A stretch of DNA of 64,000 bases from Mesorhizobium escarrei (GCF_935825525.1 NZ_CAKXZT010000124.1:186001-250000), one strand, 5' to 3'. Shown: positions 34,870 to 44,017, counted from the first letter of the stretch. The notes: a model not told the origin generated them from the sequence alone. Made by a program: numbers and translations.

Positions 34870-34894
34870 CTTACATGATTTAGCGGGGGCAAGA

Positions 34895-36049
34895 TTAGCG
34901 GGGGCGACGATCCAGCTCGGTCGACGCAGTGCTGACCGGATCGGTGGGCGCGGCTTCAACGGCCGATGCGGAGGGCTTTTCCTTTCGCAGCCACGCCACA
35001 TAGTCGGCGATCCGGCGACGCAGCACTGTCCCTACGGCAGGCATTTGCAAACTGCCGCGGAACTTGGACCAGCCCGCGCTGAACGCGGCGACAATTTCGG
35101 TGAAACTCGGCGGCGGCGCCACGGTCGCATAGGTAAGGGTGACATTGCCCGCAAGGCCGGCCGCCCGCGAGAGAGGCAGCGGTATCGAGGCGAGGTAATC
35201 TGGCTGCGCGTCGATCAGGCCGCCGAACGGCCATTGCGCGCGCAACGCGGCGGCATCCATCGGTGCGACATTGACATCGATGTCGTTGGGCGTGCCAGCC
35301 ACCCGGTAGGGGCAGCGGAACCGGCCGCAATTGGCTTTTGCCGAAAACTGCCAGAGTGCGTAGGCTTGCCAGTTGCCCATCGGGAAATGCACGCCGATGT
35401 TGGGCTTGTAGCGCGCATACCAGAGCGGCAGCCGCGACAGCAGCCGGTACTTGTACTTGTTGTCGGCGATGTGCTTGGCGGTCTTGCCGTTAGTATAAAG
35501 CACCGGAAAACGGCCAATCCGCCGATGCACATGGCGGACGAATTCCTCTGCATCCTCGAGCGACATCCATTTCGTCGGGTCGTCATCCTCGATGTCGAGG
35601 GCGAGCAGGTCGTCCGGACCAGGTTTCGCGAAATTGATGAAATTATTGGCCTGTCCCACCGGGTTGCCGGGTCGGGCGAGGTGATAAGCGCCCCATTTCA
35701 GGCCGAGCGCCTTGGCCACCACCTTGCGCGTCTGGAACAGTTCCTGTGCCACCGCATGGCGCTTCCACAGCGCCTTGCAGAGCCGCGTCGCGGTCTCGTC
35801 GCCGAAACAGAAATATGCTGGCGGCATCCCGTCGGACGCCTTGTTGATGAAGCCGACGATGCGCTTGTCTGTGGCAAGCTCGGACCAATCGATGGGATTG
35901 TATTCGTAGGCGTCGATCACCAGCGCCCGGTCGGTATTCTTCCAGGGCTCGGAGAAGTCCGAGGCTTGTGCCGGCGCCAACGCCATTGTCATCGCGGTCG
36001 CGACGCCGAGGAGTCCTGGGCGGCGGAGAGGGTGCGCCGGCAGCTTCAA
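34895..36049 (-). CDS. Exported GH25 lysozyme-like protein
   Basis: 384 residues with a signal peptide (RRPGLLGVATAMTMALAPAQAS). The GH25 muramidase fold is indicated by VIDAYEYNPIDWSEL, then FINKASDG, WGAYHLARPGNPVGQANNF, catalytic LLALDIEDDDP and FPVLYTNGKTA, ending with WQFSA near the core's C-terminus. GH25 enzymes cleave N-acetylmuramic acid linkages. The ~120-residue tail is proline- and alanine-rich and undefined. Start TTG 36049 is uncommon, but AAGGA lies about 9 nt upstream and it opens the signal peptide. Confidence 0.85.
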   Translation of the reverse strand: MKLPAHPLRRPGLLGVATAMTMALAPAQASDFSEPWKNTDRALVIDAYEYNPIDWSELATDKRIVGFINKASDGMPPAYFCFGDETATRLCKALWKRHAVAQELFQTRKVVAKALGLKWGAYHLARPGNPVGQANNFINFAKPGPDDLLALDIEDDDPTKWMSLEDAEEFVRHVHRRIGRFPVLYTNGKTAKHIADNKYKYRLLSRLPLWYARYKPNIGVHFPMGNWQAYALWQFSAKANCGRFRCPYRVAGTPNDIDVNVAPMDAAALRAQWPFGGLIDAQPDYLASIPLPLSRAAGLAGNVTLTYATVAPPPSFTEIVAAFSAGWSKFRGSLQMPAVGTVLRRRIADYVAWLRKEKPSASAVEAAPTDPVSTASTELDRRPR

Positions 36050-36161
36050 ACAGCAGATCCTTGCTGGCCAAAGCCTGATCCTGAACCGCCATGGTTAAGG
36101 AAATGCTTTCGGCGGCCCGCGGCGACAGCCGCAATCGTGCCGGGGATGGCTTTGCTGGTCA

Positions 36162-36479
36162 TCAACGCAGGGCGAGCGGCTGGAACGGGTCGGGCGCCGG
36201 CGCTTCCGGCAGCGTTCCCTCAGCCTGGCGCTTGCGGTGATGGGCCAGCGAGCATTGCGGCGAACACAGAATGCCGCGATCCGACCAATAGGCGGCCCCG
36301 TCCTCGATCTTGCCCCGATGGTGCCAAAAACCTGCCGCTCGATAGGGCAGGCCGCATTCGATGCAGCGATAGGCGTCAGGTCTGGCGAGCACGGGCGGTC
36401 CGATCCGGTATTCTTGATCTGTCGCCGGTCGACTTGTCCGGCTGTTTGCGGATTTTAGCGTGAACTGCTCCAATTGCAA
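36162..36479 (-). CDS. Small Cys-rich zinc-ribbon-like protein
   Basis: Up to 105 residues. Two Cys pairs, CIECGLPYRAAGFWHH and ILCSPQCSLAHH, suggest a zinc-binding module. I do not recognise the family. The start is uncertain: TTG 36479 gives the longest form and GTG 36392 begins just before the Cys region. It lies in the spacer between the GH25 gene (same strand) and the divergent acyl-CoA dehydrogenase. Confidence 0.5.
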   Translation of the reverse strand: MQLEQFTLKSANSRTSRPATDQEYRIGPPVLARPDAYRCIECGLPYRAAGFWHHRGKIEDGAAYWSDRGILCSPQCSLAHHRKRQAEGTLPEAPAPDPFQPLALR

Positions 36480-36598
36480 AATCCGCGTGACAAAATTTGA
36501 CGTTTACGTAAAAAGAAGGCGGGAGAGGCGACCAAAAAGCGAATGGTTTTTGTGTCGGCACGGATCTGCTGGCCTGGGACAGAGGAGGAGCGAGCGGC

Positions 36599-38368
36599 AT
36601 GTACCGGGCACCAGTCGAGGAAATCGCCTTCACGCTGAAACATGTGGCGGGCTTGAAGCCGGCGCTTGACGCCGGCACCTTTGGCGACCTTGGCGAAGAC
36701 GTCGTCGACGCAATTCTGGCGGAAGCCGGCCGCTTTGCCAGCGAAGAGGTCGCGCCGCTCTACAAGATCGGCGATGAACAAGGCGCGGTGCTGAGCGGCG
36801 CTGACGTCACCACGCCGCCCGGCTGGAAGGAACTTTATCGCCGCTGGATCGACGGCGGCTGGAACGCGCTGTCAGCGCCGGAGGAGTTCGGCGGCCAGGC
36901 GCTGCCGACCATGCTGGGCGTCGCCGCGCTCGAAATGTGGAACTCCGCCGCCATGGCCTTCGGCATCGGCCCAACGCTGACCATGGGCGCGGTCGAAGCG
37001 CTCGACAAGCATGCCTCACCGGCGCTGAAGGCCAAATACCTGGAAAAGCTCGTCTCAGGCGAATGGATGGGCACGATGAACCTGACCGAGCCGCAGGCGG
37101 GCTCGGATCTGAATGCCTTACGCGCCCGCGCCGAGCCGGCCGGCGACGGCACCTATCGCATCTTCGGCCAGAAGATTTTCATCACCTATGGCGAGCACGA
37201 TTTCACCGACAACATCATCCATCTGGTGCTGGCGCGGCTGCCGGATGCGCCGGCCGGCACGCGTGGCCTTTCGCTGTTCCTGGTGCCGAAATTCCTTGTC
37301 GGCGACGACGGCGCGCTTGGCGCACGCAACGACGTCTTCTGCTCCGGGCTGGAGCACAAATTGGGCATCCACGCCTCGCCGACCTGCACCATGATCTATG
37401 GCGACGGTTTCGAAGGGCCCGTCCCCGGCGCGATCGGATGGCTGATCGGTGAGGAAAACAAGGGCCTGGCCTGCATGTTCACCATGATGAACAATGCGCG
37501 GCTCGCCGTCGGCATGCAGGGCGTTGCGGTCGCCGAAACGGCCACGCAGAAGGCGCTCGCCTACGCCAATGACCGCCGGCAAGGCAAGGCCGCGAGCTAC
37601 AATGGCAACGGCATGGCGCCGATCGTCCATCACCCCGACGTGCAGCGCAATCTCCTGACCATGAAGGCGCTGACCCAGATTGCGCGCGCCATCAGCTATT
37701 GCTGCGCGCATGCCATTGACCACGCGCGCGTATCCGTCGGCGATGAAGCCATCCATTGGCAGGAGCGCGCCAATCTGCTGACGCCGCTGGCCAAGGCCTT
37801 TTCCACCGATGTCGGCGTCGAGGTCGCCTCGCTCGGGCTGCAAGTTCATGGCGGCATGGGATACATCGAGGAGACGGGCGCGGCAGCACTTTATCGCGAC
37901 GCGCGCATCGCGCCAATCTACGAAGGCACCAACGGCATCCAGGCGATAGACCTGGTGGCGCGCAAGCTGCCGCTTGGCGGCGGCGATCATGTGCATGACT
38001 ACATCGCCGAACTGAAAGCCGTCGCCAATCAAGTGCGGACCTCGAATCTTCAAGGTTTTGGCCGCACCGCCGATGGCCTCGACCAGGCACTCGACGATCT
38101 CAGCCAGGCGTCGCGCTTCCTGCAAGGGCTGCTCGCCGACGGCCGCTCGGACGCGGCGCTGGCCGGCGCGACGCCATATCTGAGGCTGATTTCGCTGGCA
38201 GCGGGCGGCGCCTATCTGGCGCGCGGCGCGCTTGCCGACCAAAGCCGCATCGCCGTTTGCCGCTTCTTCACCGAAAACCTCCTTGGCGAGGCAGGTGCGC
38301 TGAAGGAGCGCGTCATCGGCGGCGCCGACAGCCTTGCCGCTGCCGGCAAGACACTGATTTCTCCCTAA
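36599..38368 (+). CDS. Acyl-CoA dehydrogenase (long form, FadE-like)
   Basis: 589 residues of the acyl-CoA dehydrogenase family. GTMNLTEPQAGSDLNALRARA and FITYGEHDFTDNIIHLVLAR form the FAD/substrate core. GLQVHGGMGYIEETGAAALYRDARIAPIYEGTNGIQA carries the catalytic Glu, placed in the YEGTNGIQA loop as in the long-chain and isovaleryl-like groups. An extra ~120-residue C-terminal helical domain marks the long form. Start ATG 36599 has GAGGAGG upstream. It is followed at 53 nt by an enoyl-CoA hydratase, so the pair covers the first two beta-oxidation steps. Confidence 0.93.
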   Translation: MYRAPVEEIAFTLKHVAGLKPALDAGTFGDLGEDVVDAILAEAGRFASEEVAPLYKIGDEQGAVLSGADVTTPPGWKELYRRWIDGGWNALSAPEEFGGQALPTMLGVAALEMWNSAAMAFGIGPTLTMGAVEALDKHASPALKAKYLEKLVSGEWMGTMNLTEPQAGSDLNALRARAEPAGDGTYRIFGQKIFITYGEHDFTDNIIHLVLARLPDAPAGTRGLSLFLVPKFLVGDDGALGARNDVFCSGLEHKLGIHASPTCTMIYGDGFEGPVPGAIGWLIGEENKGLACMFTMMNNARLAVGMQGVAVAETATQKALAYANDRRQGKAASYNGNGMAPIVHHPDVQRNLLTMKALTQIARAISYCCAHAIDHARVSVGDEAIHWQERANLLTPLAKAFSTDVGVEVASLGLQVHGGMGYIEETGAAALYRDARIAPIYEGTNGIQAIDLVARKLPLGGGDHVHDYIAELKAVANQVRTSNLQGFGRTADGLDQALDDLSQASRFLQGLLADGRSDAALAGATPYLRLISLAAGGAYLARGALADQSRIAVCRFFTENLLGEAGALKERVIGGADSLAAAGKTLISP

Positions 38369-38421
38369 CAGCCACCAGGTTGACGTTTCACAAAAGCCCG
38401 GCGTTTCACAAAGGACCACCC

Positions 38422-39174
38422 GTGACAGACCACATCCTCGTCGAGCGCCAGGGCGCCATCCAGATCATCCGCATGAACCGTCCGGACAAGAAGAACGCCT
38501 TGACGCGGGCCATGTATGCGAAAATGTCCAAAGCGCTTGCCGAGGGCGATGCCGATCCGGCCATCCGCGTCCATGTCTTCCTCGGTGTTTCAGGCGCCTT
38601 CTCGTCGGGCAACGACCTCGCCGATTTCATGGTCGTCGCCACCGGCGGAGAGGGCGGCACCGAAGTCTGGGATTTCCTGATGGCGCTGGCCAGGGCGGAA
38701 AAACCGATGGTTTCCGGCGTCGACGGCATTGCGGTCGGCATCGGCACCACGCTCAACCTGCATTGCGACCTGACCTTCGCCACGCCGCGCACAATGTTCC
38801 GCACGCCCTTCGTCGATCTCGGCCTGGTCCCAGAGGCGGGGTCGAGCCTGCTTGCGCCGCAGATTCTCGGCCGGCAGGGCGCCTTCGCGCTGCTTGGCCT
38901 CGGCGAAGGATTTTCGGCCGAGCGGGCGAAAGCGGCCGGGCTGATCTACGCGGTGGTCGAGGAGAACGAGCTCGAAGCCTCCGTCCTGGCAGCGGCCAGC
39001 CAGATCGCGGCCAAGCCGCCGCAAGCGCTGAAGATCGCGCGTGACCTGATGCGCGGCTCGCGTGAAGACCTCGTTGCCCGCATCGGCCAGGAAAGCGAGC
39101 ATTTCCGCGAGCGGCTCAAATCCGACGAGGCCCGCGCTGCGCTGACGGCCTTCATGGCCAGGAAGAAGGGATAG
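38422..39174 (+). CDS. Enoyl-CoA hydratase/isomerase family protein
   Basis: A 250-residue crotonase-fold protein. MNRPDKKNALTRAMYAKMSK is the N-terminal signature. SGAFSSGNDLADFM and VDGIAVGIGTTLNLHCDLTFA form the CoA and oxyanion sites. The hydratase Glu pair is partly replaced: DLGLVPEAGSS retains the second Glu but the first position carries Thr. It may therefore be an isomerase or a divergent hydratase. GTG 38422 has AAGGA 7 nt upstream. Probably co-transcribed with the acyl-CoA dehydrogenase. Confidence 0.88.
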   Translation: MTDHILVERQGAIQIIRMNRPDKKNALTRAMYAKMSKALAEGDADPAIRVHVFLGVSGAFSSGNDLADFMVVATGGEGGTEVWDFLMALARAEKPMVSGVDGIAVGIGTTLNLHCDLTFATPRTMFRTPFVDLGLVPEAGSSLLAPQILGRQGAFALLGLGEGFSAERAKAAGLIYAVVEENELEASVLAAASQIAAKPPQALKIARDLMRGSREDLVARIGQESEHFRERLKSDEARAALTAFMARKKG

Positions 39175-39242
39175 CTGGCGTTACTAGAGAGTCTGGCATA
39201 TGTCATGCACATGCATTACATTGTCTGCTGGAAGAGACTGCC

Positions 39243-39551
39243 ATGCCGTCGAACGCACTGGTCCAGACCCGAATTGACGCTGAGGTGAAGGAACGCGCCA
39301 CGGCGGTTCTGGAAAACATGGGGCTCACGGTTTCCGATGCCGTCCGCATCTTGTTGACGCGCACCGCGAATGAGGGCGCCTTGCCGCTCGAACTCGTCAG
39401 CAACAGTGACGCCCACGATGCCTGGTTCCGAGCGAAAGTTCTGCAGGTGCTCGAGGATATCCGGCCGGACGTTGAAGACGCCGATGCCGAATCCCATTTT
39501 GCTGGACGGCGGGCGGCAGCGCTTCGCAAGGCGGAGGCAGGTGAGTCTTGA
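39243..39551 (+). CDS. RelB/DinJ-family antitoxin
   Basis: 102 residues. NALVQTRIDAEVKERATAVL, then ENMGLTVSDAVRILLTRTAN is the ribbon-helix-helix of RelB/DinJ antitoxins. The C-terminal tail (AESHFAGRRAAALRKAEAGES) would bind the toxin. The antitoxin looks complete, but the toxin gene that overlaps its stop is broken. ATG 39243. It may persist as a stand-alone repressor. Confidence 0.88.
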   Translation: MPSNALVQTRIDAEVKERATAVLENMGLTVSDAVRILLTRTANEGALPLELVSNSDAHDAWFRAKVLQVLEDIRPDVEDADAESHFAGRRAAALRKAEAGES

Positions 39552-39679
39552 GGCTGGTCAGGGCGCGGTTTGTGCTCTCCGATCGCGACGACATTTTCAC
39601 GTGTATCGAAGCCGAAAATCCCTGAGCGGCCGTTGATCTTGTTGCCTGCATCGACCAGGCGATCATTTCCGCGACTTGA
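39548..39679 (+). pseudogene. RelE/ParE-type toxin, nonsense-mutated and truncated
   Basis: TTG 39548 overlaps the antitoxin TGA. Translation gives RLVRARFVLSDRDDIFTCIE, then AENP, the usual start of RelE/ParE toxins (LSDRDxIFxxIExxNP). A TGA at 39623 interrupts the frame exactly where related proteins have Arg, which a CGA-to-TGA change would explain. The same frame continues AAVDLVACIDQAI and then stops at 39679. About two thirds of the normal ~95 residues, including catalytic C-terminal residues, are missing; the 3' end of the opposite CopG-type gene occupies that position. Confidence 0.7.
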
Positions 39680-39902
39680 CGTATTTTCCGGCAACAGCGG
39701 CGACATCACTGTCGCTGGCAAAATCGCCGCGCTCGGCGTCGGCCAATCCGGCCTCTAACTCGGCGAGTTGCCATTCCTCACGGGCTACGAAGTCCTCAAT
39801 GGCCTGCGCGGCCACATAGGAGCGCGAGCGGTCGAGCTTTTCGGCAAGCTGGTCAAGCCTGGTTGCAGTTTCGTCCGGGACGCGCACGGTAAAAGCCGCC
39901 AT
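39663..39902 (-). CDS. CopG/RHH-family antitoxin, toxin partner absent
   Basis: 79 residues. AFTVRVPDETATRLDQLAEK is a ribbon-helix-helix DNA-binding domain. RSRSYVAAQAIEDFVAREEW, then QLAELEAGLADAERGDFASD is the toxin-binding arm common in ParD/CopG antitoxins. ATG 39902 opens the ribbon strand; ATG 39917 is an alternative. No toxin gene follows; instead the gene's stop overlaps the broken RelE/ParE remnant on the other strand. A perfect operator-like palindrome lies just upstream. Confidence 0.85.
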   Translation of the reverse strand: MAAFTVRVPDETATRLDQLAEKLDRSRSYVAAQAIEDFVAREEWQLAELEAGLADAERGDFASDSDVAAVAGKYVKSRK

Positions 39903-39917
39903 GGAAAGAACTTTCAT

Positions 39918-39946
39918 TTGGTTCACTATGATTATTGGTGAACCAA
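39918..39946. promoter_or_regulatory. Operator-like inverted repeat before the CopG-type gene
   Basis: TTGGTTCAC and GTGAACCAA are perfect 9-bp arms separated by an 11-bp AT-rich centre. The centre, read on the minus strand (AATAATCATA), looks like a -10 region. The palindrome ends 16 bases before ATG 39902 (and just before the alternative ATG 39917). Ribbon-helix-helix antitoxins repress themselves by binding such sites, so this is the likely autoregulatory operator. Confidence 0.65.
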
Positions 39947-40004
39947 GGTGGTTCGGCAAGGATTGCTCAGGCTCCCTGGTGAAGCTGCTTAAGGGACCAC
40001 CCGC

Positions 40005-40622
40005 TCAGGGATAAAGCCTTGTCTTGTCCCAGCCGCCCTCAGCGTTGCGCGAGAAAACAATGCGGTCATGCAGCCGGAAAGGCCGGTCGTGCCAGAACTC
40101 GATCGTCTGCGGCACGATGCGGAAACCCGACCAGTGTTTCGGCCGTGGGATCTCGCCGATCGCATGGCGCGCCGTGTATTCGGCGACGGCTTTTTCCAGT
40201 GCAAAGCGGCTCTCCAGCGGCCGTGATTGCTTCGACGCCCATGCCCCGATGCGGCTGCCGCGCGGACGCGTCGCGTAATACGCGTCCGCTTCCGCCTCCG
40301 TAACGATCTCCACCGGCCCGCGCGCGCGCACCTGCCGGCGCAGCGATTTCCAGTGAAAGCACATCGCCGCCTTCATGCTGCCAAGAATCTCGCGGCCTTT
40401 GGCGCTCTCGAAATTCGTATAGAATACAAATCCGCTTTCATCGAACCCCTTGAGCAGCACCATCCGCACATTCGGCATGCCCTCGGCATCGACGGTCGCC
40501 AGCGCCACGCTGTTGGAATCGTTGATCTCACTCTTCGTCGCGTCGTCGAGCCATGCGGCAAACAGGCGGAATGGCTCGGCAGCCTCGGCAAAGTCACCGC
40601 TTGTTAACTCAGTTTCGCTCAT
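40005..40622 (-). CDS. pdxH: Pyridoxamine 5'-phosphate oxidase
   Basis: A 205-residue FMN-dependent oxidase making pyridoxal phosphate. [20 protein letters not shown] and [11 protein letters not shown] form the FMN site, with [14 protein letters not shown]. The substrate-binding [14 protein letters not shown] and C-terminal [16 protein letters not shown] are characteristic. Length matches the family. It is divergent from the lipoprotein gene at 40664, sharing a short spacer. Confidence 0.96.
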   Translation of the reverse strand: MSETELTSGDFAEAAEPFRLFAAWLDDATKSEINDSNSVALATVDAEGMPNVRMVLLKGFDESGFVFYTNFESAKGREILGSMKAAMCFHWKSLRRQVRARGPVEIVTEAEADAYYATRPRGSRIGAWASKQSRPLESRFALEKAVAEYTARHAIGEIPRPKHWSGFRIVPQTIEFWHDRPFRLHDRIVFSRNAEGGWDKTRLYP

Positions 40623-40663
40623 AGTTTTTCCAAATTCTATTGCCGGCCGGGGGAGATTGCCGA

Positions 40664-41140
40664 TTGTCGCGCATCGCGCAACTTTTTGACAGCAGGCAAT
40701 GGAGCCTAATCGCTTCGGCCAACGCGCAGGTTGCGGTCAAGGCCGCAGCGATCGTGCTGGTCGCCTTGCCGCTTGCCGCCTGCGGTGCCGGCGGCTTCAG
40801 TTTGGAGCAGGCAGAGGTCGACCGTACGATCCTCACCAGCAGCACGCCTGCTTCTGTCTTGCCGGTTGACCAGGAACGCGCCTCGGACCAGGCGACGATC
40901 CGCAACGCGGTGTCTTCAGCCGATATCCAGGAACTTGGCGGGCAGGCCGTCCCCTGGGCGAATTCCGATACCGGTTCGCGCGGCTCGATCACCGAACTGG
41001 CGGAGTCCAGGGACAACGGCCAGCTTTGCCGCCGCTTCACCGCCTCACGCGAAAGCTTCGACGGCGTCGCCCTGTTCAAGGGCGAGGTGTGCCTGGCCGG
41101 CGCCGGCGCCTGGCGAATGCAGGACTTCAAAGCGCTCTGA
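40664..41140 (+). CDS. RT0821/Lpp0805-like surface lipoprotein
   Basis: 158 residues. The N-terminal hydrophobic stretch ends in the lipobox [10 protein letters not shown] (LAAC), so the Cys is probably lipidated. The mature part has [40 protein letters not shown] and a Cys pair (LCRRF, EVCLAG), resembling the RT0821/Lpp0805 surface-protein domain. TTG 40664 is preceded by GGGAGA at 7 nt. The role is unknown; probably outer membrane associated. Confidence 0.75.
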   Translation: MSRIAQLFDSRQWSLIASANAQVAVKAAAIVLVALPLAACGAGGFSLEQAEVDRTILTSSTPASVLPVDQERASDQATIRNAVSSADIQELGGQAVPWANSDTGSRGSITELAESRDNGQLCRRFTASRESFDGVALFKGEVCLAGAGAWRMQDFKAL

Positions 41141-41239
41141 TTTTCCGCCATCATATGACCGTAAGCTACTGGAATTTCTTCCTATGCGAGCGCATATAGA
41201 TGGCAATCGTGGACTCACTCCTTCCCCAGGACAGGAAGC

Positions 41240-42160
41240 ATGCGCGACCCCTATGAGGTGCTGGGCGTTGCCAAGAACGCATCGGCCAAGGATATAAAAT
41301 CGGCATACCGCAAACTCGCCAAGGAGTATCATCCGGACCAGAATCCGGATCCCAGGGCGAAGGAGCGGTTTGCCGCGGCCAACCAGGCTTACGAGATTGT
41401 CGGCGACGAGAAGAACCGTGCGGCTTTCGATCGCGGCGAGATCGACGCCGAGGGCAAGCCGCGCTTTCAAGGCTTCGAGGGCGCCGCCGGCGGCGCCGAT
41501 CCGTTCGCCGGTTTTCGCCGGCAGCAAGGGCCGGGCGGCTCGCGTTTCGAGTTTCGCTCAAGCCGTCCGAGCGGCGATCCGTTCGACGGCAGCAGCGACA
41601 TCTTCAGCCAGATTTTCGGCGAGACCTTCTCTCGCGGCGCCGGCATGGGCGCCGGCCGGCAGGCGCCGTCCGGCGCCGACCTGAACGTGACGCTCGACAT
41701 CACCATCGAAGAAGCGGCGACTGCTGAGAAGGTAACGGCGATGTTCCCCGACGGGCGCAAGGTCGCCGTCAAGCTGCCAGCCTATGTCGAGGACGGCCAG
41801 ACCATCCGACTGAAAGGCCAGGGCGAGCATGGGCCGGGGCAACCGGGCGATGCGCTGGTCAAGATCCGTTTCCGGCGGCATCCCCGCTACCGTGTCGAAG
41901 GCCGCGACCTTCATGCCGACCTGCCGGTTGCGCTGGCGGATGCGGTGCTGGGTGCCAAGGTGGCGGTCGAAACGCCGACCGGCAAGGTTGCAGTCAATGT
42001 TCCCGCCTGGTCGAGCTCGGACAAGGTCCTGCGGCTGAAGGGCAGGGGCCTGCCGGAAAAAGTCGGCGGTCACGGCGATCTCTACGCGCATGTGCGGCTG
42101 ATGCTGCCTGAGGGTGGCGACAGCGATCTCGAAGCATTGATGCGCAACCGCAGACGCTAG
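41240..42160 (+). CDS. DnaJ-class (CbpA-like) chaperone
   Basis: 306 residues. The J domain occupies residues 1-66: [20 protein letters not shown], then YHPDQNP with the HPD motif that stimulates DnaK ATPase, then [14 protein letters not shown] Gly/Phe-rich linker follows. The C-terminal substrate-binding domains ([49 protein letters not shown]) lack the Cys-rich zinc domain, which makes it CbpA-type rather than DnaJ. ATG 41240. It precedes fabI by 145 bases. Confidence 0.93.
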   Translation: MRDPYEVLGVAKNASAKDIKSAYRKLAKEYHPDQNPDPRAKERFAAANQAYEIVGDEKNRAAFDRGEIDAEGKPRFQGFEGAAGGADPFAGFRRQQGPGGSRFEFRSSRPSGDPFDGSSDIFSQIFGETFSRGAGMGAGRQAPSGADLNVTLDITIEEAATAEKVTAMFPDGRKVAVKLPAYVEDGQTIRLKGQGEHGPGQPGDALVKIRFRRHPRYRVEGRDLHADLPVALADAVLGAKVAVETPTGKVAVNVPAWSSSDKVLRLKGRGLPEKVGGHGDLYAHVRLMLPEGGDSDLEALMRNRRR

Positions 42161-42305
42161 CCCGGATTTCTCGGCTTGCGCGTCAAAGGCGCGCTGCGCC
42201 GCAAACGCCCTTGTCTCTCATCTGTCCGTTTTGAACGCTTGAAGGGGCTCTGTGCCTGTGCGATAGCCACTTCACGAAGCAGAAAATCTTGCGGAGAGCG
42301 CTCAC

Positions 42306-43124
42306 ATGGCGGGTGGACAAGGCATTATGGCCGGCAAGCGCGGGCTTGTCCTGGGCGTCGCGAACAATCGGTCGATCGCCTATGGCATCGCCAAGGCCTG
42401 CGTCGACCACGGCGCCGAGATCGCGCTGACCTATCAGGGCGAGGCGTTCAAGAAGCGCGTCGAGCCGCTGGCGGCGGAACTCAACGCCCATGTCGCCGGC
42501 CATTGCGATGTGACCGATCCGACAACGCTCGATGCGGTCTTCGACGACATCGCCAAGCATTGGGGCAAGCTCGATTTCCTCGTCCACGCCATCGCCTTTT
42601 CCGACAAGGACGAGCTGACAGGCCGCTATGTCGAGACGACGCGCGACAATTTCCTGCGCACGATGGACATTTCGGTGTTTTCCTTCACCACCATCGCCAA
42701 GCGCGCCGAGGCGCTGATGACCGATGGCGGCTCGCTGCTGACGTTGACTTATTACGGTGCGGAAAAAGTGATGCCGCACTACAACGTCATGGGTGTTGCC
42801 AAGGCAGCGCTCGAAGCCAGCGTGCGCTATCTGGCCGTCGACCTTGGCGCCAAGAAAATCCGCGTCAACGCCATCTCCGCCGGTCCGATCAAGACGCTGG
42901 CAGCCTCCGGCATCGGCGATTTTCGCTACATCTTGAAGTGGAACGAATACAATTCGCCGCTAAAGCAGACGGTGACGCAAGAGGAGGTCGGCGATTCCGC
43001 GGTCTATTTCCTTTCAAACCTTTCACGCGGCGTCACCGGCGAGGTCCACCATGTCGATTCCGGGTACCATGTCGTCGGCATGAAGGCGGTCGACGCGCCT
43101 GATATTTCGACCGTCAAGGAATAG
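42306..43124 (+). CDS. fabI: Enoyl-[acyl-carrier-protein] reductase (NADH)
   Basis: A 272-residue FabI of type II fatty-acid synthesis. LVLGVANNRSIAYGIAKACV is the divergent NAD-binding loop. TYYGAEKVMPHYNVMGVAKA holds the Tyr-x6-Lys catalytic pair, and SAGPIKTLAASGI is also family-typical. It reduces trans-2-enoyl-ACP and is the triclosan target class. ATG 42306; ATG 42327 is also possible. The upstream 145 bases should contain its promoter. Confidence 0.96.
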   Translation: MAGGQGIMAGKRGLVLGVANNRSIAYGIAKACVDHGAEIALTYQGEAFKKRVEPLAAELNAHVAGHCDVTDPTTLDAVFDDIAKHWGKLDFLVHAIAFSDKDELTGRYVETTRDNFLRTMDISVFSFTTIAKRAEALMTDGGSLLTLTYYGAEKVMPHYNVMGVAKAALEASVRYLAVDLGAKKIRVNAISAGPIKTLAASGIGDFRYILKWNEYNSPLKQTVTQEEVGDSAVYFLSNLSRGVTGEVHHVDSGYHVVGMKAVDAPDISTVKE

Positions 43125-43185
43125 ACCCGCCTCGAATATACTCTCCCGCCTCCAGCCTGCTCTCGACAGCTCTCCGGATGACCTG

Positions 43186-43773
43186 ATGTATCCGCTCGTC
43201 TACATCGCGCGCCATGGCCAGACGGTGTGGAACGCCGAGTCCCGGCTGCAAGGACAGGCCGACACCGATCTCAACCCGCTTGGCCGCGAGCAGGCGACCC
43301 GCAATGGCCATCGACTGGCCGAATTCGTTCATAACCCCGAAGATTTCGATTTTGTCGCCAGCCCGATGCGGCGAACGCGTGAGACCATGGAACGCATTCG
43401 CATGGCGATGGGGCTCGATCCCCAAGCTTACCGCACCGATCCGCGGCTCGTCGAAATGAGTTTCGGAGATTGGCAGGGGTTCACCTTTCCCGAACTCGAG
43501 GCCCGGCATCTCGGCTCGGCCAGGGAGCGGCGCCTCGACAAGTGGAATTTCCTGCCGCCCGGCGAGGGCGCCGAAAGCTATCAAATGCTGCTCGAACGGG
43601 TAAAGCCGTGGTTCGACGCGCTGGACCGCCAGACAGTCTGCGTGACCCATGGCGGCGTCGTGCGCGCCTTATTTCGAATGGTGCTGGGAATGCCCGAGAA
43701 AGAAGCCGCAAAGCTGAATGTGCCGCACGATCGCTTGCTCAGGCTGCAGGGCCGACGCTTGGAGTGGCTCTAA
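43186..43773 (+). CDS. Histidine phosphatase family protein
   Basis: 195 residues of the phosphoglycerate-mutase-like superfamily. YIARHGQTVWNAESRLQGQA contains the RHG catalytic His. ASPMRRTRETMERI and VCVTHGGVVRALFR hold the second His and the phosphate-binding Arg. Substrate unknown (cobalamin or nucleotide phosphatases share the fold). It follows fabI by about 60 nt on the same strand and could be co-transcribed. Confidence 0.9.
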   Translation: MYPLVYIARHGQTVWNAESRLQGQADTDLNPLGREQATRNGHRLAEFVHNPEDFDFVASPMRRTRETMERIRMAMGLDPQAYRTDPRLVEMSFGDWQGFTFPELEARHLGSARERRLDKWNFLPPGEGAESYQMLLERVKPWFDALDRQTVCVTHGGVVRALFRMVLGMPEKEAAKLNVPHDRLLRLQGRRLEWL

Positions 43774-43837
43774 GAGACCGTTTGGAAACTCTACTCTGGC
43801 GGCCATCTGATGGCGTTTTCTGCGCTTCCGGTGCTCA

Positions 43838-43947
43838 CGGACCAGCGCATGACCCCGGAAACCGATTTCGGTTTCCGGAAAAGGATCATGCGGAAGTGCA
43901 AAGTGTTAGAGCGTCCTTGCGCGTCCAATTGGACGCGCAGCGCTCTA
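43838..43947. repeat. REP-like double-hairpin element, copy 1
   Basis: A first palindrome (GCATGACCCCGGAAACCGAT and its mirror ending AAGGATCATGC, 43847-43892) is followed by a second (AGAGCG...GCGCTCT around GCGTCCAATTGGACGC, 43909-43947). Copies 2 (44472) and 3 (63035) share the first palindrome. The element lies downstream of the histidine phosphatase and could form a strong terminator or a repeat unit mobilised elsewhere. Confidence 0.7.
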
Positions 43948-44017
43948 ATGTCCGCTACGCGCCGGTTCTCGAAACCACCACCATATAACTCGCTTGAATG
44001 GGTTGGCCGGAAAGCCT

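Noticed and set aside
34535..36463. Plus-strand open frame of about 642 codons
   Set aside because: It overlaps purD in another frame and is antisense to the GH25 gene, both clearly real.
37118..38419. Minus-strand open frame of about 433 codons
   Set aside because: It is antisense to the acyl-CoA dehydrogenase and lacks family resemblance.
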